Under the pieces are notes generated by a model that made no database searches, was not told where the DNA came from, and saw only the letters and a program-made list of their open reading frames with translations. This document shows, one piece after another, positions 45,608 to 54,740 of a DNA stretch of 64,000 nucleotides (positions are counted from its first letter, which is position 1; every line of letters starts with the position of its first letter). The position numbers were made by a program, and so were the translations under genes. The DNA is taken from contig JAJHRF010000001.1 in the NCBI GenBank assembly GCA_020832925.1, positions 1-64,000 on the forward strand, given 5' to 3'. Source of the stretch: Desulfurococcaceae archaeon (lineage in GTDB: Archaea; Thermoproteota; Thermoprotei_A; Sulfolobales; Ignisphaeraceae).

Positions 45608-46300
45608 ATGAAGGTGCCTGTCTTAGCCATAAACTATAAGGTGTACAATACAGCATTTGGCGAAAAAGCATTGGAGATAGCTAAATACGCAGAAAAAGCT
45701 GCTAAAGAGTATGGCATCGAAGTTATAGTAATACCTCCTGCAACAGAGCTTAGGAAACTTCTTGAATCGGTATCGATACCTATATTTGCTCAACATGCAG
45801 ATCCTTATGATTACGGAGCATACACAGGGTGGCTACCGATAGCAGCGTTGAAGGACATAGGTGTAAAGGGTGTTCTTGTAAATCATAGCGAACACAGATT
45901 GAGATTAGATGAGATAGTTGTTATTGTTGAAAACGCTAAAAAGTATAACCTTGAAACACTAGTCTGTGCAGACACTCCAACAGCCGCCTCAGCTGTAGCT
46001 GCAATAAATCCTACAGCTCTAGCTGTCGAACCACCTGAACTAATTGGGACAGGGATCGCAGTATCCAGAGCGAAACCTGAGGTTATAACGAATACTGTAC
46101 ATAAAGTTAGAGCTGTAAACAAGGAAGTAATAATACTCACAGGTGCTGGTATTTCGACAGCTGAAGACGTTGAAGCAGCGATAAAGTTAGGAACAGTAGG
46201 GGTTCTAGTAGCATCTGCTATTATGAAAGCGAAAGATCCAGAGAAAGTTATTAAAGAAATGGCGGAAGCAGCTTACAGAACCTATTTCGGTCGTAAATAA
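45608..46300 (+). CDS. tpiA: Triosephosphate isomerase
   Basis: The 230-residue short archaeal form, usually tetrameric. NYKVYNTAFG holds the catalytic Lys (residue 11 in INYK), LVNHSEHR the catalytic His, and AVEPPELIGTG the catalytic Glu. The phosphate loop is LTGAGIST. It interconverts dihydroxyacetone phosphate and glyceraldehyde 3-phosphate. It is on the same strand as FBP aldolase/phosphatase. There is no membrane or export signal. Confidence 0.96.
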   Translation: MKVPVLAINYKVYNTAFGEKALEIAKYAEKAAKEYGIEVIVIPPATELRKLLESVSIPIFAQHADPYDYGAYTGWLPIAALKDIGVKGVLVNHSEHRLRLDEIVVIVENAKKYNLETLVCADTPTAASAVAAINPTALAVEPPELIGTGIAVSRAKPEVITNTVHKVRAVNKEVIILTGAGISTAEDVEAAIKLGTVGVLVASAIMKAKDPEKVIKEMAEAAYRTYFGRK

Positions 46301-46371
46301 GACAACGATCTAAGTTAACTAATTTTTGACTTATTACCTCATTATAGTTCATCGACTTAATTACAACTGAT

Positions 46372-46562
46372 AGTCTAGATGCGGGATCGGCAACCACTAA
46401 ACAGGTTGTGGGGGAGCTCTGGCTTCCCTGACCACCTCTCAAATGACAGATGTAAACTCAACATAGATAAGGAAAACCAGTGAACCGCCAAGGGAGCCTA
46501 GCCCTTCGGAGCGGAGAGGAGGTCGGCTGTCGCAGCTACCGTAGTAACAAACAATCTAGACT
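46372..46562 (+). ncRNA. Structured non-coding RNA A, family unassigned
   Basis: The 470-bp gap after tpiA holds a 191-nt GC-rich block closed by an 8-bp terminal stem AGTCTAGA/TCTAGACT (46372-46379 and 46555-46562). Inside are CAACC/GGTTG (46391-46395 and 46404-46408), GGCTTCCCT paired with AGGGAGCC (46421-46429 and 46491-46498, one bulge), and GACCACCTCTC paired with GAGAGGAGGTC (46430-46440 and 46514-46524, one mismatch). The last two cross and would make a pseudoknot. The 5' motif GATGCGGGATCGGCAACC recurs in RNA B. ATTATAG at 46341-46347 fits a plus-strand promoter, but a CTTTTATG run on the other side would fit the minus strand. Confidence 0.6.
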
Positions 46563-46770
46563 AGAGTTAGAGTGCAACATAAAAGTTTTCGTCTTCCGAG
46601 TTGATGGAGGCTTCTTAAAGATCTGTACTATGTAATGCGATGGCGTGCATGTAGGTTTGATAAGGAGGAAGAAAGTAGTTGTCGGGGAGAAGGCGAAATT
46701 GCAATATTTGTTTTTAAGTTCACTAAACTACAATGTTTAGACGCGGATAGAGACCCAGGTAGTAGTCAAG

Positions 46771-48330
46771 ATGATGAGAATAGCTTTAGAAGATGTGTAT
46801 GTACCTGACACCACAGTTATCATTGAAAGAACTTTATCGAGAATGCTGAAGGAAGGTTCGATAAAAGGTAAGATAGTTATCCCTAAGGAGTATGTGGTGT
46901 TTTTCGAGACCAAGGCATTACAAGGAAGTGCTTTAGGATTAGTATGCCTTCAAGAAATTTTTGAAGCTGTTAACATGGCTCGTAAAAGAGACGATCTTGA
47001 AGTAGTTGTCTTTGAATCAGGGTCTAGAGATCTGAATCTCAATGATTTTACTGATTTAGATAGACTAGCTAGAGATATAGCTAAGAAAGTTGGTGGTAAG
47101 CTACTTACACACAATAATATTCAAAAAATGATATGCGAAGCTATGGATATTGATGTTGTTCTCATACCTTTATCAATAAACAAAGAATTACCTTTTGAGA
47201 AATACTTTGATAATCAAACATTAAGCATACATATAAAAGAAGGTGTACCAATACTTGCTAAGAAAGGTAAACCAGGTAGTTGGTCTCTTGTTGTTGTTGA
47301 CGAGAGGTCTCAGCCTAGAGAAGCTGTAGAACTATTGATTGAAGAGATTTTTCGTAGAGTAAAAGCAGGTGAGGGTATTGTTGAGATAGAGGGTCGAGGT
47401 GTAGCACTTCTACAGCTAGGAGATTACAGAGTAGTGATCGTATCGCCTCCAATAGGAACAGGTTACGAGATCACTATAACAAGACCTATAGTTAGGCTGA
47501 AACTTGAAGATTATAATCTACAGCCTAAGGTTTTGAAGAGATTAGATGAGAAAGCCGAGGGTATTCTTATAGCGGGAGCCCCTGGTATGGGGAAAACAAC
47601 ATTTGCACAAGCCTTAGCAGAATACTATGCCCGTAAAGGGAAGATAGTTAAGACTATAGAGTCTCCAAGAGATATGAAACTACCTCCTATAGTATCCCAG
47701 TACTCGAAATTCTATGCATCCTCTAGAGAACTCCACGACATACTCTTGCTTAGTAGACCGGATTACACAGTTTTCGATGAAATGAGAGATGACGAAGACT
47801 TCAAGATATACGTAGATCTTAGACTAGCAGGTATAGGTATGATAGGGGTTGTTCATGCTACCTCACCTATAGACGCGATACAGAGGTTTATTGGTAGAGT
47901 AGATGTGGGGATGATACCCAGCATCATAGATACAGTCATATTTATCGATAAAGGGGCTGTATCAAAGATATACGAAGTTTCAATGACCGTGAAGATACCT
48001 ACAGGACTACGTGAAGCAGATCTAGCTAGACCTGTAGTCGAGGTACGTGATTTCTTAACAAATGAGCTTGAGTACGAGATTTACGTATTCGGAGAACAAA
48101 CAGTTGTTGTACCTGTTAAGAAGATAACGAAAGAAATAACCTCTCAGACGTTGATAGAGTTCGTGAAGAAATACATGCCGTACGCCGATATAGAATTAGA
48201 TGAGATGAATAAGCTTCTAGTAATAAATATTCCTAAAGCCTTGTACAATTCATCAATATCGAAAACTATTAAGAGAGTTAAGAAAAGAGCTAGCAGACTT
48301 GGTTACGATATCGAAGTCCGGATGCAGTAA
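46771..48330 (+). CDS. PIN-domain/P-loop ATPase with C-terminal KH domain
   Basis: A 519-residue protein with three parts. An N-terminal PIN-type nuclease-like domain (VYVPDTTVIIER, first acidic residue D in PDTT; later FTDLDRLARDIAKKVGG) is followed by a VirB11/PilT-like ATPase with Walker A GAPGMGKTTFA (about 269-279) and FDEMRDDEDF, and then a C-terminal KH domain (about 440-519). This architecture is conserved in archaea and may process or remodel RNA. A TATA-like AATATTTGTTTTTAAG at about 46702-46717 is a plausible promoter. Confidence 0.9.
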   Translation: MMRIALEDVYVPDTTVIIERTLSRMLKEGSIKGKIVIPKEYVVFFETKALQGSALGLVCLQEIFEAVNMARKRDDLEVVVFESGSRDLNLNDFTDLDRLARDIAKKVGGKLLTHNNIQKMICEAMDIDVVLIPLSINKELPFEKYFDNQTLSIHIKEGVPILAKKGKPGSWSLVVVDERSQPREAVELLIEEIFRRVKAGEGIVEIEGRGVALLQLGDYRVVIVSPPIGTGYEITITRPIVRLKLEDYNLQPKVLKRLDEKAEGILIAGAPGMGKTTFAQALAEYYARKGKIVKTIESPRDMKLPPIVSQYSKFYASSRELHDILLLSRPDYTVFDEMRDDEDFKIYVDLRLAGIGMIGVVHATSPIDAIQRFIGRVDVGMIPSIIDTVIFIDKGAVSKIYEVSMTVKIPTGLREADLARPVVEVRDFLTNELEYEIYVFGEQTVVVPVKKITKEITSQTLIEFVKKYMPYADIELDEMNKLLVINIPKALYNSSISKTIKRVKKRASRLGYDIEVRMQ

Positions 48331-48349
48331 CATCTAGCTAGTCGTGGGT

Positions 48350-48817
48350 ATGAGTAACGCCATGGAGAAGAAAGAGGCGTCTAGAAAACGTTCTAGCGGG
48401 ATTAGCGCCGAGAGAGAACTAGTGGTAAAGCTGTGGAAACTAGGTTTTGCTGTTATCAGAGGCCCTGCTAGTGGTGCCAAAATAAAGAGAGGTGTGTATC
48501 CCGATGTTGTTGCGATAAAGAATAGGCATGTATTCGTATTCGAGGTTAAAAAGAGGTCTAAATTAGACCATATCTACATAGACAAAGATCAGATCGAGAA
48601 ACTAAAAGAGTTTGCAAGAAGAGCTGGAGGAGAAGCTTTGATTGCTGCTAAGATAACTGAACTGAAGATCTGGAAAGCAATACCTATAGAACTTGTTAAA
48701 GAGGTTTCAGCTAATAAAGTAAGAGTAGATAGAGAGGTTATAGAACAAGCTCAAGAATTGATTAAGTATCTTGAAAGCAAGGTTAATATAACTTTAGATA
48801 AGTACCTCCAGCAGTAA
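48350..48817 (+). CDS. hjc: Holliday junction resolvase Hjc
   Basis: An archaeal Hjc-type resolvase of about 155 residues. Catalytic features are SAERELV (Glu of the N-terminal helix), RGVYPDVVAI (Asp) and FVFEVKKR (E-x-K), the restriction-nuclease-like triad, with RGPASGAKI between them. It cuts four-way junctions as a dimer in recombination. Start candidates are GTG 48344, ATG 48350 and ATG 48362; the family core begins after all of them. It follows the PIN-ATPase by about 20 bp and is probably co-transcribed. Confidence 0.94.
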   Translation: MSNAMEKKEASRKRSSGISAERELVVKLWKLGFAVIRGPASGAKIKRGVYPDVVAIKNRHVFVFEVKKRSKLDHIYIDKDQIEKLKEFARRAGGEALIAAKITELKIWKAIPIELVKEVSANKVRVDREVIEQAQELIKYLESKVNITLDKYLQQ

Positions 48818-48842
48818 TAGTTGAAGCTCGAGACATTAGGTA

Positions 48843-49508
48843 TTAGGTGATAGAGCTAGACTTTGACACTACCTCGACGTTATCTAGTTCAGAGATATTT
48901 ATCTCTACATCTATCCTCTCCGCAACCATAAGTCCTAAACTTATTAACTCTCTCAATAAGTTTATCTCAGCGTAAAGCTGATCCTCATACTCTTCAGCTT
49001 TCCTCAATATTTTCACAATTTTGGGTAGTATGCTGAATGCAAATTTTTGAAAAAGTTTGATATCAGCTGAGTTCAACTTATTCTTAATACTCATATATTT
49101 TAATTTCTTTAACCAGTAGTTGATCTGTATACTCTTTATCTGAATTTTCAGCATCGCAATATCAGGCTCTTCAACATCTGAAGCCATCCCTACAACAGTA
49201 TTGAGGATTTTTTCAATCTCCTCCAAATCTTTAAATCTATACCAATGATGGTTAGAGGTCTTGTACGAAGTTTCGATAAGCCCGTACTCTCTCTCAAGAA
49301 TTCTTAACAACATCGATGGATTGTACTTAAACCCCTGTTTCTCTAGCTCTTCAGCAAGTTCTTTGTATTCAAAATCGCCTAAAGTGTTAACACCTTTCAA
49401 TTTGTTAAGCTTAGCTATCTTAATAGCTGTGGATAGTACTACGTATAGCTTATGACCGTATCTTTGATATGCGTTAAGAAGCATCATCTCTAAAGGTTTT
49501 AAATTCAT
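48843..49508 (-). CDS. Uncharacterised winged-helix-like protein
   Basis: I do not recognise the family. From ATG 49508 (NLKPLEMMLLNAYQRYGHK) the protein has about 221 residues. It begins with a helical, winged-helix-like domain (FEYKELAEELEKQGF, LLRILEREYGLIETSYK, HHWYRFKDLEEIEKIL) followed by a long helical segment with heptad-like character (about 120-195), suggesting a DNA-binding domain plus coiled coil. The frame stays open for 32 more codons upstream to 49604 with a hydrophobic stretch (ILFSLTLYIFLEILV), which would add a membrane anchor; I consider this less likely. Confidence 0.6.
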   Translation of the reverse strand: MNLKPLEMMLLNAYQRYGHKLYVVLSTAIKIAKLNKLKGVNTLGDFEYKELAEELEKQGFKYNPSMLLRILEREYGLIETSYKTSNHHWYRFKDLEEIEKILNTVVGMASDVEEPDIAMLKIQIKSIQINYWLKKLKYMSIKNKLNSADIKLFQKFAFSILPKIVKILRKAEEYEDQLYAEINLLRELISLGLMVAERIDVEINISELDNVEVVSKSSSIT

Positions 49509-49625
49509 GGCTATTTTTACCCTTAATCTATAGACAAGGATCTCTAGAAATATGTAGAGGGTTAAGCTAAATAGTATTTGTGATCTTACTACATATAAAG
49601 CCACATCTTACCAGAGAATAGCACT

Positions 49626-49638
49626 TCAGTATTACTGA
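49626..49638. repeat. Short palindrome between divergent genes
   Basis: TCAGTA-T-TACTGA is a perfect 6-bp inverted repeat in the divergent promoter region of the winged-helix-like gene and the DUF211 gene. It is a candidate operator only. Confidence 0.3.
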
Positions 49639-49716
49639 GATTTAAGCTCTGAAAATAATACCTAGTAGCAGGAAACAATTCGTAAGATATTACCTGGATG
49701 AATTTAGGTGTTAAGA

Positions 49717-49974
49717 ATGAATATAATACGTTTAGTACTAGAAATAGCTAAACCTATAAAATCTCTCGACATCTTCTCCATGATTAAACATTTAGAGAAT
49801 ACAAGGAATATAAAATCAATTCAGGTCAAATCTGATAGAGTATCTTCTGAAAGCCAAACATTGATATTAGTTCTAGAAGGTGAGAACTTAGATTATAATG
49901 TTATAGCTAAAACCTTAGAAGAGTTAAATATCACTGTGACTAATGTTATCGAGATTCAAGCCTTGGTTACGTAA
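49717..49974 (+). CDS. DUF211-family protein
   Basis: A small ferredoxin-like fold protein of 85 residues (from ATG 49717) matching the archaeal DUF211 family: IIRLVLEIAKPIKSLDIF, TLILVLEGENLDY and TVTNVIEIQ correspond to the strands and helix of that family. The function is unknown; homologues are oligomeric. I chose ATG 49717 rather than GTG 49708 because AGGTG (49706-49710) precedes it at the usual distance. It lies 141 bp upstream of a tRNA thiolase-like gene on the same strand. Confidence 0.75.
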   Translation: MNIIRLVLEIAKPIKSLDIFSMIKHLENTRNIKSIQVKSDRVSSESQTLILVLEGENLDYNVIAKTLEELNITVTNVIEIQALVT

Positions 49975-50115
49975 CCTACAAAACATAGCATAGCTAGGCT
50001 AGATAGATATATTAACTGCTTGACTCTATCCCAGATTATCTACTACTAGAGTTTGTAACGCATACCTATGGTTAAGGGATATAGATCCGAAAGACTGATG
50101 TAAGGCTGCAAGCTT

Positions 50116-51081
50116 ATGTATATATGCGATAACTGTAAAACGAGATCAGCTATATTCTTCCAGAGACATACAGGCAGGAGACTATGTAGAGAATGTCTCG
50201 AAGCTGATATTATAACGAGAGTCAGAGAACAAGTTACCCGTTACTCCATGATTAACTCAAGCGATACTGTAGCTGTAGGTGTTTCAGGAGGAAAGGATAG
50301 TTACATCTTGCTGTATATACTCACTCAGATAATGCCTATCAGTAAGATTATAGGTATAACAATTGACGAAGGAATCCTTGGGTATAGCCGACGCGAAGTA
50401 TTTGAAAATGTGAAGAATTTTTGTAAAAATTTAGGTATTGAATGTGTTTACGTAACCATGAGAGAAGCCCTTGGGTATAGCGTAGATGATTTTATGAAAC
50501 TTTACCTAGAGATACAAAGAGAAAACCCTACGGTAACACCTCTTTCGGCATGCACATACTGCGGTATTGCACGTAGAAGGATACTTAATATATATGCACG
50601 TCAAGTAGGTGCTACAAAAGTTGCTACAGGACATAATCTCGATGACGAGGTTCAAACATACATAATAAACATCCTACGAGGCGACATTATAAGGCTTGTA
50701 CAACTACATCCATTAAGTAAAACGCACAACCCTAAGCTGATTAAAAGAATTAAACCAATTCGTAGTATTTACGAATACGAAACCAGTTTCTATGCCTACA
50801 TTCTTAAATATCCTTATCAAGAGTATGAATGTCCATATATAGAAGCTAGACCTACACTTAGAGTTAAAGTAAGAGAGCTTTTATATGAAATCGAGAAAAC
50901 ACATCCAGGAGTTCAACTAAAGTTATTAGAATTTCTAGATAATTGGATACAACACCTAATAAATACACAAATAGCTTCCTTACCTTTATGTAAGCTATGC
51001 GGTGAACCTACTTCGCCAGGCAGAGATATTTGTAAGTTCTGCGAGCTTATAGAGCTTATTAGGAGGAAACAACGCTTCTGA
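50116..51081 (+). CDS. TtuA/Ncs6-type tRNA thiolation enzyme
   Basis: A 321-residue ATP pyrophosphatase that activates uridine for 2-thiolation. It has an N-terminal zinc site C4-x2-C7 with C24-x2-C27, PP-loop SGGKDS (57-62), CTYCGIARRR and YECPY supplying the three iron-sulfur cysteines of the TtuA type, ATGHNLDDEVQT, and a C-terminal zinc site CKLCG with CKFC. It would use a ubiquitin-like sulfur carrier, and two MoaD-like proteins are encoded in this window. Both U34 (Ncs6/CTU1) and U54 (TtuA) activities are possible. Confidence 0.9.
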   Translation: MYICDNCKTRSAIFFQRHTGRRLCRECLEADIITRVREQVTRYSMINSSDTVAVGVSGGKDSYILLYILTQIMPISKIIGITIDEGILGYSRREVFENVKNFCKNLGIECVYVTMREALGYSVDDFMKLYLEIQRENPTVTPLSACTYCGIARRRILNIYARQVGATKVATGHNLDDEVQTYIINILRGDIIRLVQLHPLSKTHNPKLIKRIKPIRSIYEYETSFYAYILKYPYQEYECPYIEARPTLRVKVRELLYEIEKTHPGVQLKLLEFLDNWIQHLINTQIASLPLCKLCGEPTSPGRDICKFCELIELIRRKQRF

Positions 51082-51205
51082 ATCTTTAAGCAAAGCTTAC
51101 ATATATTACCAGTAATACTCTGTCCAATGTTTTCGTATTTAGTATTAAGTTTTAAGTACTGGAAAGATTGGTATTAAATCTTATCTCTGGGTAGAGTGGT
51201 GAAAG

Positions 51206-52249
51206 ATGTCTATAAAAATTGTGCGTGAAGTTCCAGATGCTGTCTACCACCTATACAGTCTAGCTGAAGATAAGCTTCTGTGTAACAATGTCAGAGATAG
51301 AGGTTCTATAGAATCTAAGATTTCGTTACCTACAACAGATATTTCATTTGCGTATCTTGTCCTAGCTTTCACTAGATCTAATAACGTTGACGTAATAAAA
51401 TGGAAAGTATCGTTTAACGATGTTATATTGACACGCGAATTAAAGCCCCATATAGAGAAGTCTATAGATGATAAATTTACACAATCAATCTTTGTCTACG
51501 ATGTGTCTAAAATTATATCTAAGAACGAATCCTCAATGAGAATAAGTTGTTCAGCTAAAGGATACATAAATCTTGATAGTGCAATACTTTTGACGATAAC
51601 ACGTTACAAAGGATTTCATACATATATCGATTGTGAGGTGGATCCCTACACTATAAGTGGCAATATCATCAAAACCTGTAACTTAGCACCTTCATTTACA
51701 GTTAATGAGGTTTACCTACATCTAGGAATAGTCTCTCCTACCATAGGCAATCTAGAGATTAGAACAGATCGTGGAGTTACAAAAAAATTCAATTTGCTCA
51801 AAGGTCATAATATTATCGAGGCATTTCTCGGTAACGAATCTCTAAGTTTCATAGAGATTCAAAGCAGTTCTAGTGCTAGACATGTAATCACTTGTCTATC
51901 TTTGATGTATACACAGTATCCACGGATAGAAATCGAGAATTTAGTGGTACAGGAATCCATTGCAAAGCTTGAGCTTAAGAATACAGGTAACAGTATATGT
52001 GATAGTTTAGATATAGTACTGCTTAGGTATGGTATACCCCTGAAAAAGATGAACATCACATCGCCTAAACCTGGGGAAGGTCTAAGTCTAGAGGTAAACT
52101 TAAACGATATTGTTAAACAGGGAATAAATAGAATAGATGGACTAACCTTGAGGATTTTATGTTCTAAAGCGCATAAGAGATTTGAATACGATGTACCAAT
52201 AAAAGTTTTAAAAGCATCGCCTAGAAATCTCACTAATACAGCTAAGTAA
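51206..52249 (+). CDS. Uncharacterised beta-rich protein
   Basis: A 347-residue protein without a family that I recognise. It is predicted to be almost all beta strand. Its last third (IEIENLVVQESIAKLELKNTG, with PLKKMNITSPKPGEGLSLEVN) resembles a CARDB-like immunoglobulin fold. There is no signal peptide or membrane helix, so it should be cytoplasmic. It is followed after 1-10 bp by eL13 on the same strand, with a start site GTGATG between them, which indicates co-transcription. A start at ATG 51206 is preceded by GGTGAAAG, a good ribosome binding site. Confidence 0.7.
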   Translation: MSIKIVREVPDAVYHLYSLAEDKLLCNNVRDRGSIESKISLPTTDISFAYLVLAFTRSNNVDVIKWKVSFNDVILTRELKPHIEKSIDDKFTQSIFVYDVSKIISKNESSMRISCSAKGYINLDSAILLTITRYKGFHTYIDCEVDPYTISGNIIKTCNLAPSFTVNEVYLHLGIVSPTIGNLEIRTDRGVTKKFNLLKGHNIIEAFLGNESLSFIEIQSSSSARHVITCLSLMYTQYPRIEIENLVVQESIAKLELKNTGNSICDSLDIVLLRYGIPLKKMNITSPKPGEGLSLEVNLNDIVKQGINRIDGLTLRILCSKAHKRFEYDVPIKVLKASPRNLTNTAK

Positions 52250-52259
52250 AGTGATGTCT

Positions 52260-52574
52260 ATGGATGAGGATATCGTAGTTGTAGAAATACCCCCACCCAT
52301 AGTTAAGTCCCCGAAGATCATCAAGAAAAGAGGTTTAGAAACACACCTAAGGATTGGTAGAGGCTATAGTATCGGCGAGATAAAACAAGCAGGATTAAAT
52401 ATAAAGTTGGCGAAATACCTCAACATACCTTTAGATATGCGGAGACGTAGTGTTCATCAATATAACGTAGAGAATCTAAAGAAAGTTGTATCGATGCTAT
52501 CTATACTAATCTCTTCAAAGAAAACAAAACCTGCTAAAATTGTGCATCAGCAACCAAATCAACAATCACAGTAG
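52260..52574 (+). CDS. rpl13e: Large ribosomal subunit protein eL13
   Basis: An archaeal L13e of about 104 residues, found mainly in crenarchaea. VEIPPPIVKSPKIIKKRG, LRIGRGYSIGEIKQAGL and IPLDMRRRSVHQYNVENLK (cut to RRRSVHQYNVENLK) are diagnostic. The C-terminal tail is Gln/Lys-rich. Start candidates are GTG 52251, ATG 52254 and ATG 52260; GTGAT before the last favours it. It closely follows the uncharacterised beta-rich gene. Confidence 0.9.
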   Translation: MDEDIVVVEIPPPIVKSPKIIKKRGLETHLRIGRGYSIGEIKQAGLNIKLAKYLNIPLDMRRRSVHQYNVENLKKVVSMLSILISSKKTKPAKIVHQQPNQQSQ

Positions 52575-52593
52575 TAAACGCTGAATTACCGAT

Positions 52594-53304
52594 TTAACTT
52601 AACAGTATTTGACGGTAAATCTCTTCGTAAACATTTCTAGCTATACTCATTACAACTTCTTTATACTCATCATCAGCTCTATACCAGTAATCAACTTTTT
52701 GAATACCTTTCACTAACTTAGCCATAAGACTGACACACCTAACTACATTAGCTACATCTAGTAAGAACTTCATGTTATTGATAGGCTCTTCTTCTGATTC
52801 ATGGTATGCCAAAGCCCATGGAGGTATCATCATACCGAAACTATTCATCAAAACCATTAAGTTTTGTATAACAGCTATGGCTCCTGCATCATTACCTATA
52901 GCTATAAATCCCACAACCTTGCCTTCAACTTTACTCCTACCCTCGGTAAATATGGCATTTTCTAGAACTGTAAGCCTATCAATAAAGTTTTTCAGCGGTC
53001 CAGGAACATTGTACCAATATATCGGCGTTACAAATATTATGCCATCGCTCTCTAGAACTAGCTCATAAAGTTTACCCATATCATCATCGATAACACATGG
53101 CAATCTACATAGTTTAACGTTATCCGAAACACATCCTATACATGGTGCTATGTTGTAATCGTAAACATCTATAGCTTCTATCTCTACCTTCTCTACATCT
53201 CTAGCCAATTTTACAACAAATTCTCTCGTAAAACTTACTGCACCATATTTTCTAGGCGATGCCGAAACTACTAATAATTTCACATCTACATTTTCCATCC
53301 ACAA
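52594..53304 (-). CDS. Flavodoxin-like NADPH-dependent FMN reductase, possibly iron-sulfur flavoprotein
   Basis: A 236-residue flavodoxin-fold protein: SASPRKYGAVSF (FMN phosphate loop) and PIYWYNVPGPLKNFIDR (isoalloxazine site). After the first domain part lies a compact cysteine group C-x2-C-x7-C-x3-C (CIGCVSDNVKLCRLPC), as in iron-sulfur flavoproteins, so a [4Fe-4S] cluster is likely. It would move electrons between ferredoxin or NAD(P)H and unknown acceptors. It is a single gene on the minus strand; a direct repeat (53377-53409) lies 70 bp upstream. Confidence 0.85.
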   Translation of the reverse strand: MWMENVDVKLLVVSASPRKYGAVSFTREFVVKLARDVEKVEIEAIDVYDYNIAPCIGCVSDNVKLCRLPCVIDDDMGKLYELVLESDGIIFVTPIYWYNVPGPLKNFIDRLTVLENAIFTEGRSKVEGKVVGFIAIGNDAGAIAVIQNLMVLMNSFGMMIPPWALAYHESEEEPINNMKFLLDVANVVRCVSLMAKLVKGIQKVDYWYRADDEYKEVVMSIARNVYEEIYRQILLS

Positions 53305-53376
53305 AACACCATTTACACATAGGTAAAGAGAAGGCTTTAAACCATAATGACGCGGTAAACACTTAGATAAATCTTA

Positions 53377-53409
53377 TTAATTAAGGGTTTCCCCGAGGTT
53401 AATTAAGGG
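53377..53409. repeat. Direct repeat of TTAATTAAGGG upstream of the flavoprotein gene
   Basis: TTAATTAAGGG occurs at 53377-53387 and again at 53399-53409, a 22-bp period (about two helical turns). It lies 70-105 bp upstream of the minus-strand flavoprotein start, so it may bind a regulator. It could also be chance in AT-rich DNA. Confidence 0.3.
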
Positions 53410-53448
53410 CTACACACATTATGAAGCTGGAAGTAGTAAATTAAGTCC

Positions 53449-53829
53449 TTAAAATAGTACCTCGTAGTTCCGTAAGAATACACGTTTATTAATACGTTTA
53501 GCTTCTAACTTCTCAACTATGTAATCGAAAGCTTTTTCAGGATCTGAATACTTACCACATGTATAGACGTCAACTGTAGCAAATGAGTATTCAGGCCATG
53601 TATGGATCGATATATGGCTCTCTAAGACTATGCCTATAATTGATACGCCTAACCCTATTTTCCACGACTTTATCTCTAACAAAATCATATTACCTATTTT
53701 TGCTGCTTCTCTAACGGTATTGATTAGAAATATTAGATCTGTTAACTTATCCTTATTACACTCATACAGATCCCCAACTACGTGTTTGCCGTATACTAGT
53801 AGCTTTCTTTGAACTGTTACCGAATCCAT
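53449..53829 (-). CDS. S-adenosylmethionine decarboxylase family pyruvoyl enzyme (AdoMetDC or arginine decarboxylase)
   Basis: A 126-residue proenzyme with the class I AdoMetDC signature [11 protein letters not shown]; self-cleavage before Ser71 gives the pyruvoyl cofactor. VDVYTCG holds the conserved Cys. It serves polyamine synthesis. In crenarchaea a paralogue of this family is an arginine decarboxylase that differs mainly in the C-terminal part; the C-terminus here ([16 protein letters not shown]) does not decide for me. It stands alone. The remaining 270 bp up to the next gene hold only AT-rich DNA. Confidence 0.88.
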   Translation of the reverse strand: MDSVTVQRKLLVYGKHVVGDLYECNKDKLTDLIFLINTVREAAKIGNMILLEIKSWKIGLGVSIIGIVLESHISIHTWPEYSFATVDVYTCGKYSDPEKAFDYIVEKLEAKRINKRVFLRNYEVLF

Positions 53830-54105
53830 AGAGGTTCAATAGGTATTTGTGGGTTCATATTTATAAATTTTTCTATAATTATTTAATTGAGGAGTCTAAT
53901 AAACCCTATATAAACCCACTAACAACTCACGTAACCTCCAATAGCAGGGTTTAAAAGATATGGGATACAGCTATTCATTGTGCTGAAACTTAATTATGAA
54001 GTATCTGAATCCCTTCTTTAGCTTAATCTGCTTAATGTTTAAAATTCTGGTCTTGAAGAAGAGTTTTTACTAGAACAATATCGTGGGTAAATATTGGTGT
54101 TATTC

Positions 54106-54429
54106 ATGAGCAAACTACCTGGTTTATTCGAGGCTCTAAAACTTTATGGTTTTGCTATAATAACTGAAGATCGTAAAGATATTTTAGATGAGTTGAAGAA
54201 TCTTAACGTTATTCATTTATTTAATGTGCATAGAATAAGGCCGTACATTGTTCTGGAGTTAAATACGTTATCATGCGAAAAAGATTGTGATATATCTTGT
54301 AGAGATGGGTTTGGGGTAGTTAACGGTGATTGTTATAGCGAATGCCTTGATAATTGTATAAAGGACAAACTTAATATGATTACGAAAATTCTCTTAAGCA
54401 ATGGGAAATACATTAACGAAGTAACTTGA
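54106..54429 (+). CDS. Small cysteine-rich protein of unknown function
   Basis: A protein of about 107 residues from ATG 54106, chosen because GGTG lies 6-9 nt before it. The N-terminal half (LPGLFEALKLYGFAIITED, DILDELKNLNVIHLFNV) looks like a small alpha/beta domain. The C-terminal half has six cysteines in the pattern C-x3-C-x3-C, then C-x3-C-x3-C within 40 residues, which could bind zinc or an iron-sulfur cluster. I do not recognise the family. It is convergent with the winged-helix-like gene and overlaps its end by 17 bp. Confidence 0.55.
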   Translation: MSKLPGLFEALKLYGFAIITEDRKDILDELKNLNVIHLFNVHRIRPYIVLELNTLSCEKDCDISCRDGFGVVNGDCYSECLDNCIKDKLNMITKILLSNGKYINEVT

Positions 54430-54700
54430 ACAAGGCTCTTCTCAATTGTTTAGCAAGACTATAACAACCGTATCCCTGCTCCAGTAAACCTTTATCTATT
54501 AAATTCCTTATAACAGCCTTAGGATCCTGAATTTTATACAAAGCCTTCAACTCTCTCACAGCAATAATAGTCCCTACAGAAATATTCTGAAGGAAATATT
54601 TCAGAACTTTTCTCTCATCTTCATTAAGCTCTCTTAATACTCGAAGAACCTTCTCATCTAAGTAAGGTTCTAATTTCTTGACCATCTCTTCATCAGACAT
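54413..54700 (-). CDS. Small winged-helix-like protein
   Basis: A 95-residue all-helical protein with a winged-helix look: EDERKVLKYFLQN, GTIIAVRELKALY, DPKAVIRNLIDKGLLEQGYGCY (helix then wing), and a basic C-terminus. A transcription regulator is plausible. The start ATG 54700 follows AGGTGGTG. Upstream lies a triple 10-bp repeat (54741-54770) that could be its operator, suggesting autoregulation. I cannot name the family. Confidence 0.6.
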   Translation of the reverse strand: MSDEEMVKKLEPYLDEKVLRVLRELNEDERKVLKYFLQNISVGTIIAVRELKALYKIQDPKAVIRNLIDKGLLEQGYGCYSLAKQLRRALFKLLR

Positions 54701-54740
54701 CTACACCACCTAAAAGAAGCCGTAGCCGGGTCTATATCAG

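Noticed and set aside
46378-46408. SAM-I riboswitch-like CGGCAACC
   Set aside because: Only the short motif matches; the remaining core is missing, the downstream gene is not in methionine metabolism, and this riboswitch class is not expected in archaea.
46648-46740. GTG-started 30-codon frame upstream of the PIN-ATPase gene
   Set aside because: It overlaps the likely TATA region of that gene and has no ribosome binding site; it reads as promoter DNA rather than a gene.
46760-46800. ATGATGA at the PIN-ATPase start as another box C
   Set aside because: No D' or D box occurs at the required 12-nt spacing, unlike the four accepted sRNAs.
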